In this document: positions 1-7,498 of the stretch, piece by piece
Layout: every line of letters starts with the position of its first letter
How positions within the stretch are numbered: the first letter of the stretch is position 1
NCBI GenBank assembly: GCA_052139595.1
Contig: JBKQWK010000001.1
Coordinates: 1-24,363, forward strand
DNA length: 24,363 nt
Direction of reading: 5' to 3'
Source: JBKQWK01 sp052139595
Lineage (GTDB): Bacteria; Actinomycetota; Thermoleophilia; UBA2241
The notes under the pieces: generated by a model
What the model saw: the letters and a program-made list of their open reading frames with translations, nothing else
Databases searched by the model: none
What the model was told of the DNA's origin: nothing
Made by a program: the position numbers and the translations under genes

Positions 1-545
1 GCGCGCGCGGCGCGGCCGAGGTCGTGCTGCGAGCCGGTCTCGCGCTCGCGAGCCAAGAGGCGCGCGAAAGGCAGTCCGGCCGCTCGCGCCAGCTCGCGCG
101 CCAGAAGCTCAGCCTGGTTGAAACCACGAGCGAGCTGATGGTCGCGGTGCGGCGGCACGCAGGTGACTGCCGGCGCCGCCACTGGCGTCGCCGGCAGACT
201 GGCGACGAAGACACCGAAACGCGGCGCGGCAAGATCGGCCATGGCGCCGGCAAGCGAGCGCAGAGCGCGGAACTTGCAGGCGCCGACAAGGCGCCGGGCA
301 GGGCCGGCGTAAGCGAAGGCCGCCGCCGCCCGGCCGAAGGCCAAGTCGCGATCGCGACATTCGGGGCAGGCGGCGGCCACAGCACCAGGGCAACCGCAGC
401 GCGAGCACGCACGCCCGTCGAGCGCCTGCAGATCCTCGGCGCACCCCGGGCACAGCCACGAACCAGCAGTACCGCACACGACACAGCGACGCGGCAGGAA
501 GAGATCGATCACACTCTCGCGCAAACGACGCGAACCGGCGGTCAC
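1..545 (-). CDS. comF: ComF family phosphoribosyltransferase-like protein (3' end cut by the window)
   Basis: This is the N-terminal 181 or so codons of a ComF-type protein, a family tied to DNA uptake and carrying a phosphoribosyltransferase fold. I translated it from a GTG at 545 that overlaps the stop of the upstream nucleotidyltransferase gene (GTGA, 4 bases), which indicates translational coupling. Residues 21-35 hold C-x2-C-x7-C-x2-C, and further cysteine pairs follow at about 47-52 and 67-70, the zinc-ribbon-like N-terminus of ComF. Next come an FAYAGPARRLVGACKF stretch, the VPPHRDHQLARGFNQAELLA motif and RERETGSQHDLGRAAR, all typical of the family. ComF proteins are usually 220-250 residues, so roughly 50 residues are missing beyond the left edge. 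The ligand of ComF domains is not settled. Competence cannot be claimed from this gene alone, since ComF is widespread in species with no known competence. Confidence 0.88.
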   Translation of the reverse strand, partial: MTAGSRRLRESVIDLFLPRRCVVCGTAGSWLCPGCAEDLQALDGRACSRCGCPGAVAAACPECRDRDLAFGRAAAAFAYAGPARRLVGACKFRALRSLAGAMADLAAPRFGVFVASLPATPVAAPAVTCVPPHRDHQLARGFNQAELLARELARAAGLPFARLLARERETGSQHDLGRAAR

Positions 546-1774
546 GGGGCCACCGGTCCTTCACGCAGATGGTCGACGGCACCATCGCCCACAGCGTCAG
601 CCGACTGCTCCTCGTTACCGCCGTTACCCTCGGCTACCACCTTCGTGTGCGGCTGCACGCGCGCTCCCGAAGCGACGACAGCGCGGCCCGCGACTTCGCT
701 GCCGTCGCCCACCACCGCGCCCTCACAGATGATGGCGTGGTGGTGCACGGTGACCCCATGGCCGAGGATACTGCCGAACGAAAGCGCGTGGTGACCAGTG
801 GTAGCGCCATCCCAATGAATGACGTCATCAAGCGTCGCACCCTCTTCAATGACACAGTCGTCACCGATAATCAGAGGGCCGTTCAGGTTGGCCTGCGGAC
901 CAACACGGCAGCGATCGCCGATAAGAACTGGCGGCAAAATGGTGACGCTGGCGGCGATCACGCTATCAACGCCAACGTGCACGCCCGGCGCAACCTCGGT
1001 ACCCGGCACGTCCACGTGAACACGACCAGTCAGCGCATCGAAATTGCCGACCCGGTACTGTTCGATATTGCCAACGTCGTTCCAGTACGTGCGCAGCTGC
1101 CAAGCGTAAAACGGCTCATCGGCAGCCAGCAACGCCGGGAACACATCGCGCCCGAAGTCGACGAAGGCATCTTCGGGAATGTACTCGAAAATACGTGGCT
1201 CCAAGGCGTAGATGCCGCAGTTGCAGAGCGATGAACGTGCCTCGTCGGGCGTCGGCTTCTCCTGGAAGCCGGTGATGCGACTGTGCCGGTCATGAACGAC
1301 CACGCCGTACTTCGACGGGTCGGCCACCGGCATGACTGCCATCGTGGCAATGCCACCGTTGGCGCGATGGGCAGCGACAAACGCCGTGAGGTCGATGTCG
1401 GTGAGGGCATCGCCGCTGACGACGACAAAGGTGTCGTCGTCAAAAAAGGCGCGAAAGCCGCCCACGCCGCCAGCGGTGCCGAGCAGATCGTGCTCGACAA
1501 CATAGCGCATGCGCAGGCCAAAACCCCTGCCATCGCCAAAGTACCCCGTGATGTCGTCGGGGTGGTAATGCAGGTTGACGGCAACATCCCGTACACCGTG
1601 CTGTCGTAAAAGGCGAAGGATGTGCTCCATCACCGGTCGATTGAGAATTGGCACCATCGGCTTGGCGGTGAACTCCGTCAGCGGCAGGAGCCGCGTGCCG
1701 AACCCGGCCGCCATGATCATCGCCTTGAACGGCACGACGCTGCCGTCGACCGTCGTCTGGACGCCGGCGCTCAC
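542..1774 (-). CDS. Sugar-1-phosphate nucleotidyltransferase with left-handed beta-helix domain
   Basis: This enzyme activates a sugar 1-phosphate with an NTP to give an NDP-sugar. The N-terminal domain (about residues 15-245) has the nucleotide-binding loop AAGFGTRLLPLT, the metal-site aspartate in VVSGDALTDID, a GFQEKP motif and WNDVGNIEQY, which places it in the GMP-pyrophosphorylase/RmlA-like superfamily. From about residue 260 to 385 there are hexapeptide repeats of an acyltransferase-type beta-helix. The usual PKP of the signature reads AKP here (TEFTAKPMVPI). Actinobacterial relatives are often fused to a C-terminal phosphomannomutase domain; here the protein stops after the helix and the mutase is a separate gene. 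I chose the GTG at 1774, which makes a GTGA overlap with the mtnA stop; a GTG at 1783 or a later GTG just before the FKAMIMAAG segment is also possible. Substrate (mannose, glucose or another sugar) is not decided by the sequence. Confidence 0.85.
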   Translation of the reverse strand: MSAGVQTTVDGSVVPFKAMIMAAGFGTRLLPLTEFTAKPMVPILNRPVMEHILRLLRQHGVRDVAVNLHYHPDDITGYFGDGRGFGLRMRYVVEHDLLGTAGGVGGFRAFFDDDTFVVVSGDALTDIDLTAFVAAHRANGGIATMAVMPVADPSKYGVVVHDRHSRITGFQEKPTPDEARSSLCNCGIYALEPRIFEYIPEDAFVDFGRDVFPALLAADEPFYAWQLRTYWNDVGNIEQYRVGNFDALTGRVHVDVPGTEVAPGVHVGVDSVIAASVTILPPVLIGDRCRVGPQANLNGPLIIGDDCVIEEGATLDDVIHWDGATTGHHALSFGSILGHGVTVHHHAIICEGAVVGDGSEVAGRAVVASGARVQPHTKVVAEGNGGNEEQSADAVGDGAVDHLREGPVAP

Positions 1775-2874
1775 GGCAGACACCCGGCCTGCTCGCAGGC
1801 GTCGTGCAGCGCCACTTGATAGGGCGCCCGAAGAACCCCGACCTCAGTAATGATCGCCGTGATGCTGGCCGCCGGCGTGACATCAAAAGCCGGATGTCGG
1901 GCGTGGGCTCCCGGCGGCGCCAGACGCTGGCCGCGCAGCGACGTGACTTCGTCAGCGCTGCGCTCTTCGATCGGAATTTGACTCCCGTCGGCGATGTTCA
2001 GATCGACACTGCTCAGTGGAGCAGCCACGTAGAACGGCAGACTATGCGCCTTGGCGAGCACGCTCAAGGTGTACGTGCCGATCTTGTTGGCGGTATCGCC
2101 GTTGGCGGCAATACGATCGGCACCAACGATCACAGCGGCAACCTCGCCACGACTCATGAAGTGGCCCGCCATGTTGTCGCTGATGATCGTGTAGGGAATG
2201 CCCTCGACACCGAGTTCCCAGGCGGTGAGCCGCGATCCCTGCAGCCAGGGGCGCGTTTCGTCGACCCAGACGGAGATGTCGGCGTAGCGCGCCGCTGCCG
2301 AACGGATGACGCCCAGCGCTGTGCCGTAGCCAGCGGTCGCCAAGGCGCCGGCGTTACAGTGCGTCAGCACCGCATCGCCGGCTTTAAGCAAAGCGGCGCC
2401 GTGCTCGCCGATGGCCAGACAGCGGGCGACGTCGTCGTCGTGCAGCGCCTGCGCCTTGGCGAGCAGCGCCCGCGCACAGGCGGCCGGCGACTCGGTGCAG
2501 GATAGCCAGACGGCACGCATCTGCGCGATCGCCCACGACAGATTGACGGCAGTCGGCCGCGTCGCCGCCAGGCCGCGCGCGGCCTCTTCCAGCAGCGCCG
2601 CAAAAGCGTCGCGATCGGCGGCATGACGATGCGCAGCTTCGCCGGCGGCAAGAGCGAGGCCGCCGGCGGCGGCCACGCCAATCGCCGGCGCGCCGCGCAC
2701 GGTCATGTCGCTGATGCGCGCCGCCACCTCCTGCCACGTGCTACAGGTCACAAAGCGTTCGTGTGCCGGCAGCGCAAGCTGGTCGATGAGCACCACGGCC
2801 TCGGGCTCAATCTGGACGGTGCGCACGCGCAACTTCGTGTGCCCGTCGTCTGGCACTGCCCTGCTCACGCGCAC
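1771..2874 (-). CDS. mtnA: S-methyl-5-thioribose-1-phosphate isomerase
   Basis: It converts 5-methylthioribose 1-phosphate to 5-methylthioribulose 1-phosphate in the methionine salvage pathway, in the cytoplasm. The whole family pattern is present: RGAPAIGVAAAGGLAL (60-75), RPTAVNLSWA (106-115), the catalytic cysteine in THCNAG (Cys173), VDETRPWLQGSRLTAWEL, ISDNMAGHFM, and the catalytic aspartate in GADRIAANGDTANKIGTY (Asp252). Length of about 350-367 residues is normal. The start is uncertain: in-frame GTG codons lie at 2874, 2868, 2856 and 2826. Family proteins usually begin close to the segment RTVQIEPEAVVLIDQLALP, which favours 2826, whereas 2868 would be coupled to a mini-ORF upstream. 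The gene follows ahcY by under 100 bases and overlaps the next gene by 4 bases, so it is probably part of one transcript for recycling sulfur nucleosides. Other family members (eIF2B-related) lack this full motif set, so I am confident. Confidence 0.95.
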   Translation of the reverse strand: MRVSRAVPDDGHTKLRVRTVQIEPEAVVLIDQLALPAHERFVTCSTWQEVAARISDMTVRGAPAIGVAAAGGLALAAGEAAHRHAADRDAFAALLEEAARGLAATRPTAVNLSWAIAQMRAVWLSCTESPAACARALLAKAQALHDDDVARCLAIGEHGAALLKAGDAVLTHCNAGALATAGYGTALGVIRSAAARYADISVWVDETRPWLQGSRLTAWELGVEGIPYTIISDNMAGHFMSRGEVAAVIVGADRIAANGDTANKIGTYTLSVLAKAHSLPFYVAAPLSSVDLNIADGSQIPIEERSADEVTSLRGQRLAPPGAHARHPAFDVTPAASITAIITEVGVLRAPYQVALHDACEQAGCLP

Positions 2875-2891
2875 CGGCCCCGTGGCGCCAT
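2865..2891 (-). other. Possible 8-codon leader ORF ahead of mtnA
   Basis: An ATG at 2891 has a GAGG (2900-2903) eight bases upstream and reads MAPRGRCA then TGA at 2867-2865. The TGA overlaps an in-frame mtnA GTG (2868) as GTGA, the same overlap seen at several true gene junctions in this window. It may load ribosomes onto mtnA, which has no good ribosome-binding site of its own. Such a short ORF can easily arise by chance. Confidence 0.25.
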
Positions 2892-2920
2892 CGTGTCAGC
2901 CTCGGTCGCAGAGGCGCGGA

Positions 2921-4189
2921 TCAGGTGCCCTGATCCCAGCTCGCCAGATAGGCTGCCTGCTCGTCGGTGAGTGTGTCGCAGGCGACCTTCATCGTCGCCA
3001 GCTTGACGCGAGCGATCTCGTCGTCGATGTCTTTGGGCACGCCGTAGACCTTCTTGGCCAGCTCCTGATGATGCTGCACCATGAACTCGGCGCTCAGTGA
3101 CTGGTTGGCAAAACTCATGTCCATGACTGCCGCCGGATGACCCTCGGCAGCGCTCAGGTTGACGAGCCGGCCCTCAGCCAGCAAGTAGATGCGCCGGCCG
3201 TCGGCCATCGTGTACTCCTCGACGTAGTCGCGCATGGTGCGCTTCTTCACCGCCAGCGCTTCGAGCGCCGGGATGTCGATCTCGACGTTGAAGTGGCCGG
3301 TGTTGGCAACAATCGTGCCGTCCTGCATGGCCTCAAAATGCTCTTTGCGCAGCACATGGATGTCGCCGGTCGCGGTGACGAAGAGCTTGGCCACCTTGGC
3401 TGCGTCGGCGACGGTCATGACGCGAAAACCATCCATGACTGCCTCGAGAGCGCGCAGCGGATCTACCTCGAGGATGATCACGTCGGCGCCATGACCCTTC
3501 ATGCGGCTGGCAAGACCACGGCCACACCAGCCATAGCCAGCGACGCAGACAGTGCTGCCGGCAATGAGGATGTTGGTGGCCCTGATAACGCCATCGAGCG
3601 TGCTTTGGCCGGTGCCGTAGCGGTTATCGAACATGTGCTTGGTGTTGGCATCGTTGACAGCGACCACCGGAAACATGAGGCGGCCTTCTTTTTCGAGCGC
3701 CTTGAGTCGAATGACGCCGGTGGTGGTCTCTTCGGTGCCGCCGATGATCTCGGAGGCCATGTCGGGGCGTTCGCCGTGAAGCACACCGATGACGTCGGCG
3801 CCGTCGTCCATGGTGATGTGCGGCCGGTGGTCGACGCAGGCGTTAATGTGGTCGTAGTACGTCTTGTCGTCTTCACCCTTGATGGCGTAGACGCGGATGC
3901 CGTACTCGTCGACCAGCGCCGCGGCCACGTCATCTTGAGTGCTGAGCGGATTGCTGGCGCAGAGAACGATCTCGGCGCCGCCAGCCTTGAGGGTGCGCAT
4001 CAGGTTGGCAGTCTCGCTGGTCACATGCAGACAGGCGCCAACGCGAATGCCGGCCAGCGGCTTCTCGCGTTCAAAGCGTTCGCGAATGGCGGCCAGAACC
4101 GGCATGTGCATGTCTGCCCATTCAATGCGCAGCACGCCGGCGGCGGCAAGACCGATATCTTTAATGTCGTGCCCAATTGGTGTGCTCAC
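2921..4189 (-). CDS. ahcY: Adenosylhomocysteinase (S-adenosylhomocysteine hydrolase)
   Basis: It hydrolyses S-adenosyl-L-homocysteine to adenosine and homocysteine, using tightly bound NAD, and so relieves product inhibition of methyltransferases. At 422 residues it is the shorter prokaryotic type. Visible are WADMHMPVL near the N-terminus, the substrate-domain segment GGTEETTTGVIRL, the catalytic lysine and aspartate in NDANTKHMFDNRYGTGQS (the cysteine of the eukaryotic enzyme is threonine here, as in thermophile-type enzymes), the NAD-binding loop VAGYGWCGRGLASRMKGHGA, and NTGHFNVEID. It ends without the Lys/Tyr C-terminal extension of the long type. The GTG start at 4189 overlaps the stop of the upstream PNP-like gene (GTGA), so the two are coupled. 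mtnA follows 46 or more bases later. The neighbourhood with phosphomannomutase and sugar-isomerase genes resembles the sahH-manA-pmmA region of actinobacteria. Confidence 0.97.
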   Translation of the reverse strand: MSTPIGHDIKDIGLAAAGVLRIEWADMHMPVLAAIRERFEREKPLAGIRVGACLHVTSETANLMRTLKAGGAEIVLCASNPLSTQDDVAAALVDEYGIRVYAIKGEDDKTYYDHINACVDHRPHITMDDGADVIGVLHGERPDMASEIIGGTEETTTGVIRLKALEKEGRLMFPVVAVNDANTKHMFDNRYGTGQSTLDGVIRATNILIAGSTVCVAGYGWCGRGLASRMKGHGADVIILEVDPLRALEAVMDGFRVMTVADAAKVAKLFVTATGDIHVLRKEHFEAMQDGTIVANTGHFNVEIDIPALEALAVKKRTMRDYVEEYTMADGRRIYLLAEGRLVNLSAAEGHPAAVMDMSFANQSLSAEFMVQHHQELAKKVYGVPKDIDDEIARVKLATMKVACDTLTDEQAAYLASWDQGT

Positions 4190-4803
4190 TGATTGTCCTC
4201 GCTCTCTCTGGTAGCGATGGCGGTGACGATGCCATAGGCCGCCACCGCCATGGTGTGATAGACGGCCACGATGACCGGCGGCACGAGGCAGTCGCTGACG
4301 GCGGCGAAGCCGCCCCGAGCGACTGCCCGAGACTCAAACAGGGTCAGCGCCATGAGGTCACGCACGCCGGCCACGGTCACGTCAGAGTATACATGAGGGT
4401 CATCGGCAGGCCGAACGACGGCTGGTTGATATTGAGAATCGTCGCCAGGTCGAACGACGGCTGGTTGATAGATGCCGGTGAGGCAGGGGAATGTGCGCTG
4501 CACACCGTGCGGCCACGCGCCGGTCAACGGACCCCGCAGCTCCAGATTGACGTGATCGGCGACCGTGAACGCAGTCGGCGTCGGCGTCGGGCCTAGCCAG
4601 CGCGCCGGCACGACGAGGCCGCAGGCCGTCACGCCCTCGCCTCGCCAGGCGGCGAAGAGATCAAACAGCCGCCCGCTGAACGGCGCCGGCGGGCGCAAGT
4701 CGTCACGCTCCAGAACAACCGGCTCCGCCTCTGGGAACGCCTCGGCGACCAATGGGTGACCGGCCACCGCGGCAGCAACCAGAACAACCGGCGGCGGCGT
4801 CAT
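4186..4803 (-). CDS. Short divergent purine-nucleoside-phosphorylase-like protein
   Basis: 205 residues. No family is obvious at first sight, but two stretches match class I purine nucleoside phosphorylase / methylthioadenosine phosphorylase. Residues 81-112 (ADHVNLELRGPLTG, then RTFPCLTGIY) correspond to the DHINL...NPL.G...RFPDMS..YD region. Residues about 170-197 (LVPPVIVAVYHTMAVAAYGI followed by VTAIA) correspond to the TVPEVIVARH..G..V..IS..TN.A region. The N-terminal phosphate-binding part of a normal 270-residue enzyme is absent, the YETPAE glutamate is not visible, and the purine-binding Asn of the TN motif is Ala. It is therefore probably not a standard phosphorylase. Between the two regions lies a 13-residue tandem repeat. 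ATG at 4803 is preceded by an in-frame stop and no clear ribosome-binding site. Coupling to ahcY by a GTGA overlap suggests a role in adenosine or methylthioadenosine handling; this is inference. A decayed gene is the main alternative. Confidence 0.6.
   Translation of the reverse strand: MTPPPVVLVAAAVAGHPLVAEAFPEAEPVVLERDDLRPPAPFSGRLFDLFAAWRGEGVTACGLVVPARWLGPTPTPTAFTVADHVNLELRGPLTGAWPHGVQRTFPCLTGIYQPAVVRPGDDSQYQPAVVRPADDPHVYSDVTVAGVRDLMALTLFESRAVARGGFAAVSDCLVPPVIVAVYHTMAVAAYGIVTAIATRESEDNQ
4386..4391 (-). promoter_or_regulatory. Internal TATACT box followed by an in-frame GTG
   Basis: On the minus strand TATACT lies inside the PNP-like gene, five bases before an in-frame GTG at 4380. The same hexamer stands six and eight bases before the ATG codons of murA and the O-antigen-ligase-like gene. 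It could drive ahcY-mtnA, or a leaderless 64-residue C-terminal product. No good -35 box is seen, and chance occurrence is plausible. Confidence 0.2.
4402..4470 (-). repeat. Two-copy in-frame tandem repeat, 39-bp period
   Basis: Bases 4402-4431 and 4441-4470 are near-identical, with a perfect 20-base core at 4412-4431 and 4451-4470, offset by exactly 39 bases. In the protein this gives YQPAVVRPGDDSQ followed by YQPAVVRPADDPH. The few differences suggest a duplication that has begun to diverge while staying in frame. Confidence 0.9.
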
Positions 4804-4926
4804 GCCAGCCAGAGATCCCGCAATATCGGGCCAAGCAGAGGCTTCACAGCTTCAGCCCGAGCAGAGCCTTCTCCGCGGCGTGAGCGCTCCCGGAGCGGCG
4901 CAGCTCGCCCGCTGCGGCTACCAACG

Positions 4927-6159
4927 TCAGTCCGAAGACGGTCGTGTCGGCGTGTCGGCCAGACGCTGTTTGAACGCTTCGATGGCAACCACCGGAGTCG
5001 GGTCAACGGCATACAGCAGAGCGAGGTAATAGGAGACCCAATCGCCGAGGTAGTTCGTCGAGGCGAGGCGCGCAAGACGGCTTTCGCCGCCCGCGGTCAC
5101 CACCTCGACCGTGGCGAGGTGTTCACGCAGATACTCCGCCGTGAACTCGAAGCGACGGCGCAAGCGCTCGTCAGCGGCGGGATCGACCAAGAGAACGGCG
5201 GCGGTTTGCGCCGACAGCTCCGGCTGGCTCGTCCAGCCCATGAGTTCATTGTGATCGAGCTCGGGCAGCTCGGCAAAAAAGGCCAGCGCCTTGGCATTCT
5301 CGTTGATCTGCCCCTTCCAGCGGCGCGCCGCCGGAGCCGTGAGGCCGGCACCGTAAACGACAGTCAGCCGGCCGTGCAGACGGGCAGCCAGCGCCTTGGC
5401 GGCGTTGGCTGCCGCCGGCACGGCCGGATCCAGCTCGGCAGCCATGGTGCCCAGCAGGTCACCCGCCTCATGGACCTGCGCCGCAAAGTTGGCCACCAGA
5501 CCGGTCGAGGTCAGAGCCGCCGCCAGCGACATTGCCAGATAGCCGAGTGCCGCCCGAGGCTGCAGCTCGCCCGGCACGACCACCAGCGGCAATCCATGCT
5601 CGTGCGCAACCGCCGCCAGCATGCCACCCGACGTGACGCAGACAACCCGGCTGCCGCGATCAAGCGCCGTCGCCAGACAGGAGAGCGTCTCCTCCGTGTT
5701 GCCGGAGTAGCTGCAGGCAACGACCAGCGTCCGCGGACCCGCCCAGGCTGGCAACGCGTAGCCGCGCACAACTTCATACGGCAACGGCCACTCAGGCAAG
5801 CAGGAACGCAGAATGTCGGCGCCAATCGCCGAGCCGCCCATGCCGCACACAACCACGCCGTCGGGCCGCGTGCCGACGGCGCGCGGCCCTCCCGCTGCCG
5901 CCGTCGCCGATGAAGCCGTCCCGACGTCGATGAGCGCCTCGCTGCCGAGTCGCCAGCCCTCAACCATCTGCGCTCCCAGGCCGCGAATCAACGCCAGCAG
6001 GTCGGCGCGGTCGAGGCGAGCCACTAGGCCCGGCGTGAGCCCCTCGGCCAGCGCCCGCCTCCGCGCGCCGCCTCCGGAGCTTGTCTTGGCTTCACCGACT
6101 ACTGCCGAGCGTGCGCCGCCGCGCGTGACCTTTCTCTCGAGCTCAGCGTCAAGCTTCAC
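4927..6159 (-). CDS. Bifunctional phosphoglucose/phosphomannose isomerase (SIS domain)
   Basis: It interconverts glucose 6-phosphate or mannose 6-phosphate with fructose 6-phosphate in the cytoplasm, feeding both glycolysis and mannose activation. The SIS fold motifs are clear: VVVCGMGGSAIGAD (102-115), the phosphate-binding ACSYSGNTEETLS (148-160), and the family-specific INENAKALAFFAELPELDHNELMGW (285-309) with the catalytic Glu and His. A conserved C-terminal DPTPVVAIEAFKQRLA closes the protein, followed by nine extra residues. At 410 residues it is longer than the usual 330-360; the surplus is an N-terminal, Arg/Gly-rich segment (about 1-42) not typical of the family. The GTG start at 6159 overlaps the end of the phosphomannomutase gene by 11 bases; a later start that omits the extension is possible. 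It lies directly downstream of its pathway partner phosphomannomutase. Confidence 0.92.
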   Translation of the reverse strand: MKLDAELERKVTRGGARSAVVGEAKTSSGGGARRRALAEGLTPGLVARLDRADLLALIRGLGAQMVEGWRLGSEALIDVGTASSATAAAGGPRAVGTRPDGVVVCGMGGSAIGADILRSCLPEWPLPYEVVRGYALPAWAGPRTLVVACSYSGNTEETLSCLATALDRGSRVVCVTSGGMLAAVAHEHGLPLVVVPGELQPRAALGYLAMSLAAALTSTGLVANFAAQVHEAGDLLGTMAAELDPAVPAAANAAKALAARLHGRLTVVYGAGLTAPAARRWKGQINENAKALAFFAELPELDHNELMGWTSQPELSAQTAAVLLVDPAADERLRRRFEFTAEYLREHLATVEVVTAGGESRLARLASTNYLGDWVSYYLALLYAVDPTPVVAIEAFKQRLADTPTRPSSD

Positions 6160-7498
6160 GAATCACCTTCAATACAAGATCGCGCTGTTCTTCCATCAGG
6201 GCCTCACTGTCGGCGCCCAGATTAAGGCGCACGAGCGGCTCCGTGTTCGACGAGCGCACATTAAAGTGCCAATGCTCGTAGTCAACTGAGAAGCCGTCAA
6301 GTTTCGTCACGTCACCATCGGCAAACTGCTGTTCCAGACGGCGCAGGGCCGCGGCCGCGTCACTCACCGTGCTGTTGATTTCGCCGCTGATGAAGTACTT
6401 GCTGCGCAGCGGCGCCAGCAGCTCGGCCAGGGTTGCCTGCTGCTGCGAGAGCAGTTCGAGAATCAGCAGCGCCGGGATGAAGCCGGAGTCGGCGTTGTAA
6501 TTGTCGCGAAAATAGTAGTGGCCGCTGACTTCGCCGCCAAACAGAACCGGCTCGCGACGCATGCGCTGCTTAAAGAAGGCGTGGCCGACACGATTCATCA
6601 GAGCGACACCACCATTCGCCCGGATTGTGTCGGGCACCGCACGACTGGCGCGCAGGTCGTAGAGGATCTGCGCTCCGGGGTGCTTGCGCAGCAGTGCCTG
6701 CGCCAGCAGAGCAGTGACAAAGTCGCCGGGCACGAACTCACCGTTCTCATCGATGAAGAAGCAACGGTCGGCATCGCCATCCCAGGCGATGCCGAGATCG
6801 GCTTTCTCGGCCAGCACACGAGCGATGATGGCTTGGCGGTTCTCTTCGAGAAGCGGATTTGGCTCGTGGTTCGGGAAGGTGCCGTCGACATCGAAGAACA
6901 TCTCGACGCGGCGTACCGGCGTGCGCTCAAAGACGAGCGGCGCCAGCTTGCCGCCAATGCCGTTGGCAGCATCCATGACGACCTTGAAAGGCTGCATCGC
7001 GCCGGCGTCGACGAAGCTCAGGAGGTGGTCAAGGTAGGCCGGGTAGAGGTCGTGAGCAAGGACGGCCTGTCCGCTTGGTGCCAGCGGCAGCTCGCCAAGG
7101 TCGAGCACACGCCGGCTCAGTTCGGGCATGCCGGCATCGCCGCTGAGCGGCAGCGCTCCCTCGCCGACGAGTTTCATGCCGTTGTACTGCGGCGGATTGT
7201 GGGAGGCGGTTACCATGGCCCCGCCGTCCAGGCCGAGCGACGCGACGCCAAAGTAGACCATCTCGGTGGGCACGGCGGCGAAACTGGTAACATCAGCGCC
7301 GGCGGCAAAGGCGCCGGCGGCGAATGCCGCCAGCAGCTCCGGCGACGAGGGTCGAGGGTCCATGCCGACACCCAGCCGGCGGGCCCCGAGCTGTTGCGCC
7401 AGGGCGTAGCCGATGCGCGCCGCTACGCCGGCATCGATCTCTTCAGGGTACAACCCGCGCACATCGTAGGCCTTGAAGATGCCGCTGGCGATGCTCAT
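6149..7498 (-). CDS. manB: Phosphomannomutase/phosphoglucomutase
   Basis: It moves phosphate between C6 and C1 of mannose or glucose, joining the isomerase to the nucleotidyltransferases for NDP-sugar synthesis. All four alpha-D-phosphohexomutase signatures are present: the phosphoserine loop TASHNPPQYNG (Ser99), the metal loop WDGDADRCFF (Asp240, 242, 244), the sugar-binding GGEVSGHYYF, and the phosphate-binding NVRSSNTEPLVRLN near the C-terminus. The GEVSGH form is the one found in dual phosphomannomutase/phosphoglucomutase enzymes, so both sugars may be used. 449 residues is normal. ATG at 7498 overlaps the stop of the upstream nucleotidyltransferase (ATGA), and its own end overlaps the isomerase gene, so three consecutive sugar-phosphate genes are translationally linked. 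Confidence 0.95.
   Translation of the reverse strand: MSIASGIFKAYDVRGLYPEEIDAGVAARIGYALAQQLGARRLGVGMDPRPSSPELLAAFAAGAFAAGADVTSFAAVPTEMVYFGVASLGLDGGAMVTASHNPPQYNGMKLVGEGALPLSGDAGMPELSRRVLDLGELPLAPSGQAVLAHDLYPAYLDHLLSFVDAGAMQPFKVVMDAANGIGGKLAPLVFERTPVRRVEMFFDVDGTFPNHEPNPLLEENRQAIIARVLAEKADLGIAWDGDADRCFFIDENGEFVPGDFVTALLAQALLRKHPGAQILYDLRASRAVPDTIRANGGVALMNRVGHAFFKQRMRREPVLFGGEVSGHYYFRDNYNADSGFIPALLILELLSQQQATLAELLAPLRSKYFISGEINSTVSDAAAALRRLEQQFADGDVTKLDGFSVDYEHWHFNVRSSNTEPLVRLNLGADSEALMEEQRDLVLKVIREA

Noticed and set aside
109..585. A 158-codon minus-strand frame at the left end.
   Set aside because: It is a different reading frame of the ComF gene; the ComF frame holds the cysteine pairs and the RGFNQAELLA motif.
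4844..4926. A possible small coding tail (LVAAAGELRRSGSAHAAEKA and on) between the sugar isomerase and the PNP-like gene.
   Set aside because: The frame looks helical and GC3-rich but has only a TTG start, about 26 codons, no ribosome-binding site and no recognised family. I treat the 123-base gap as non-coding.
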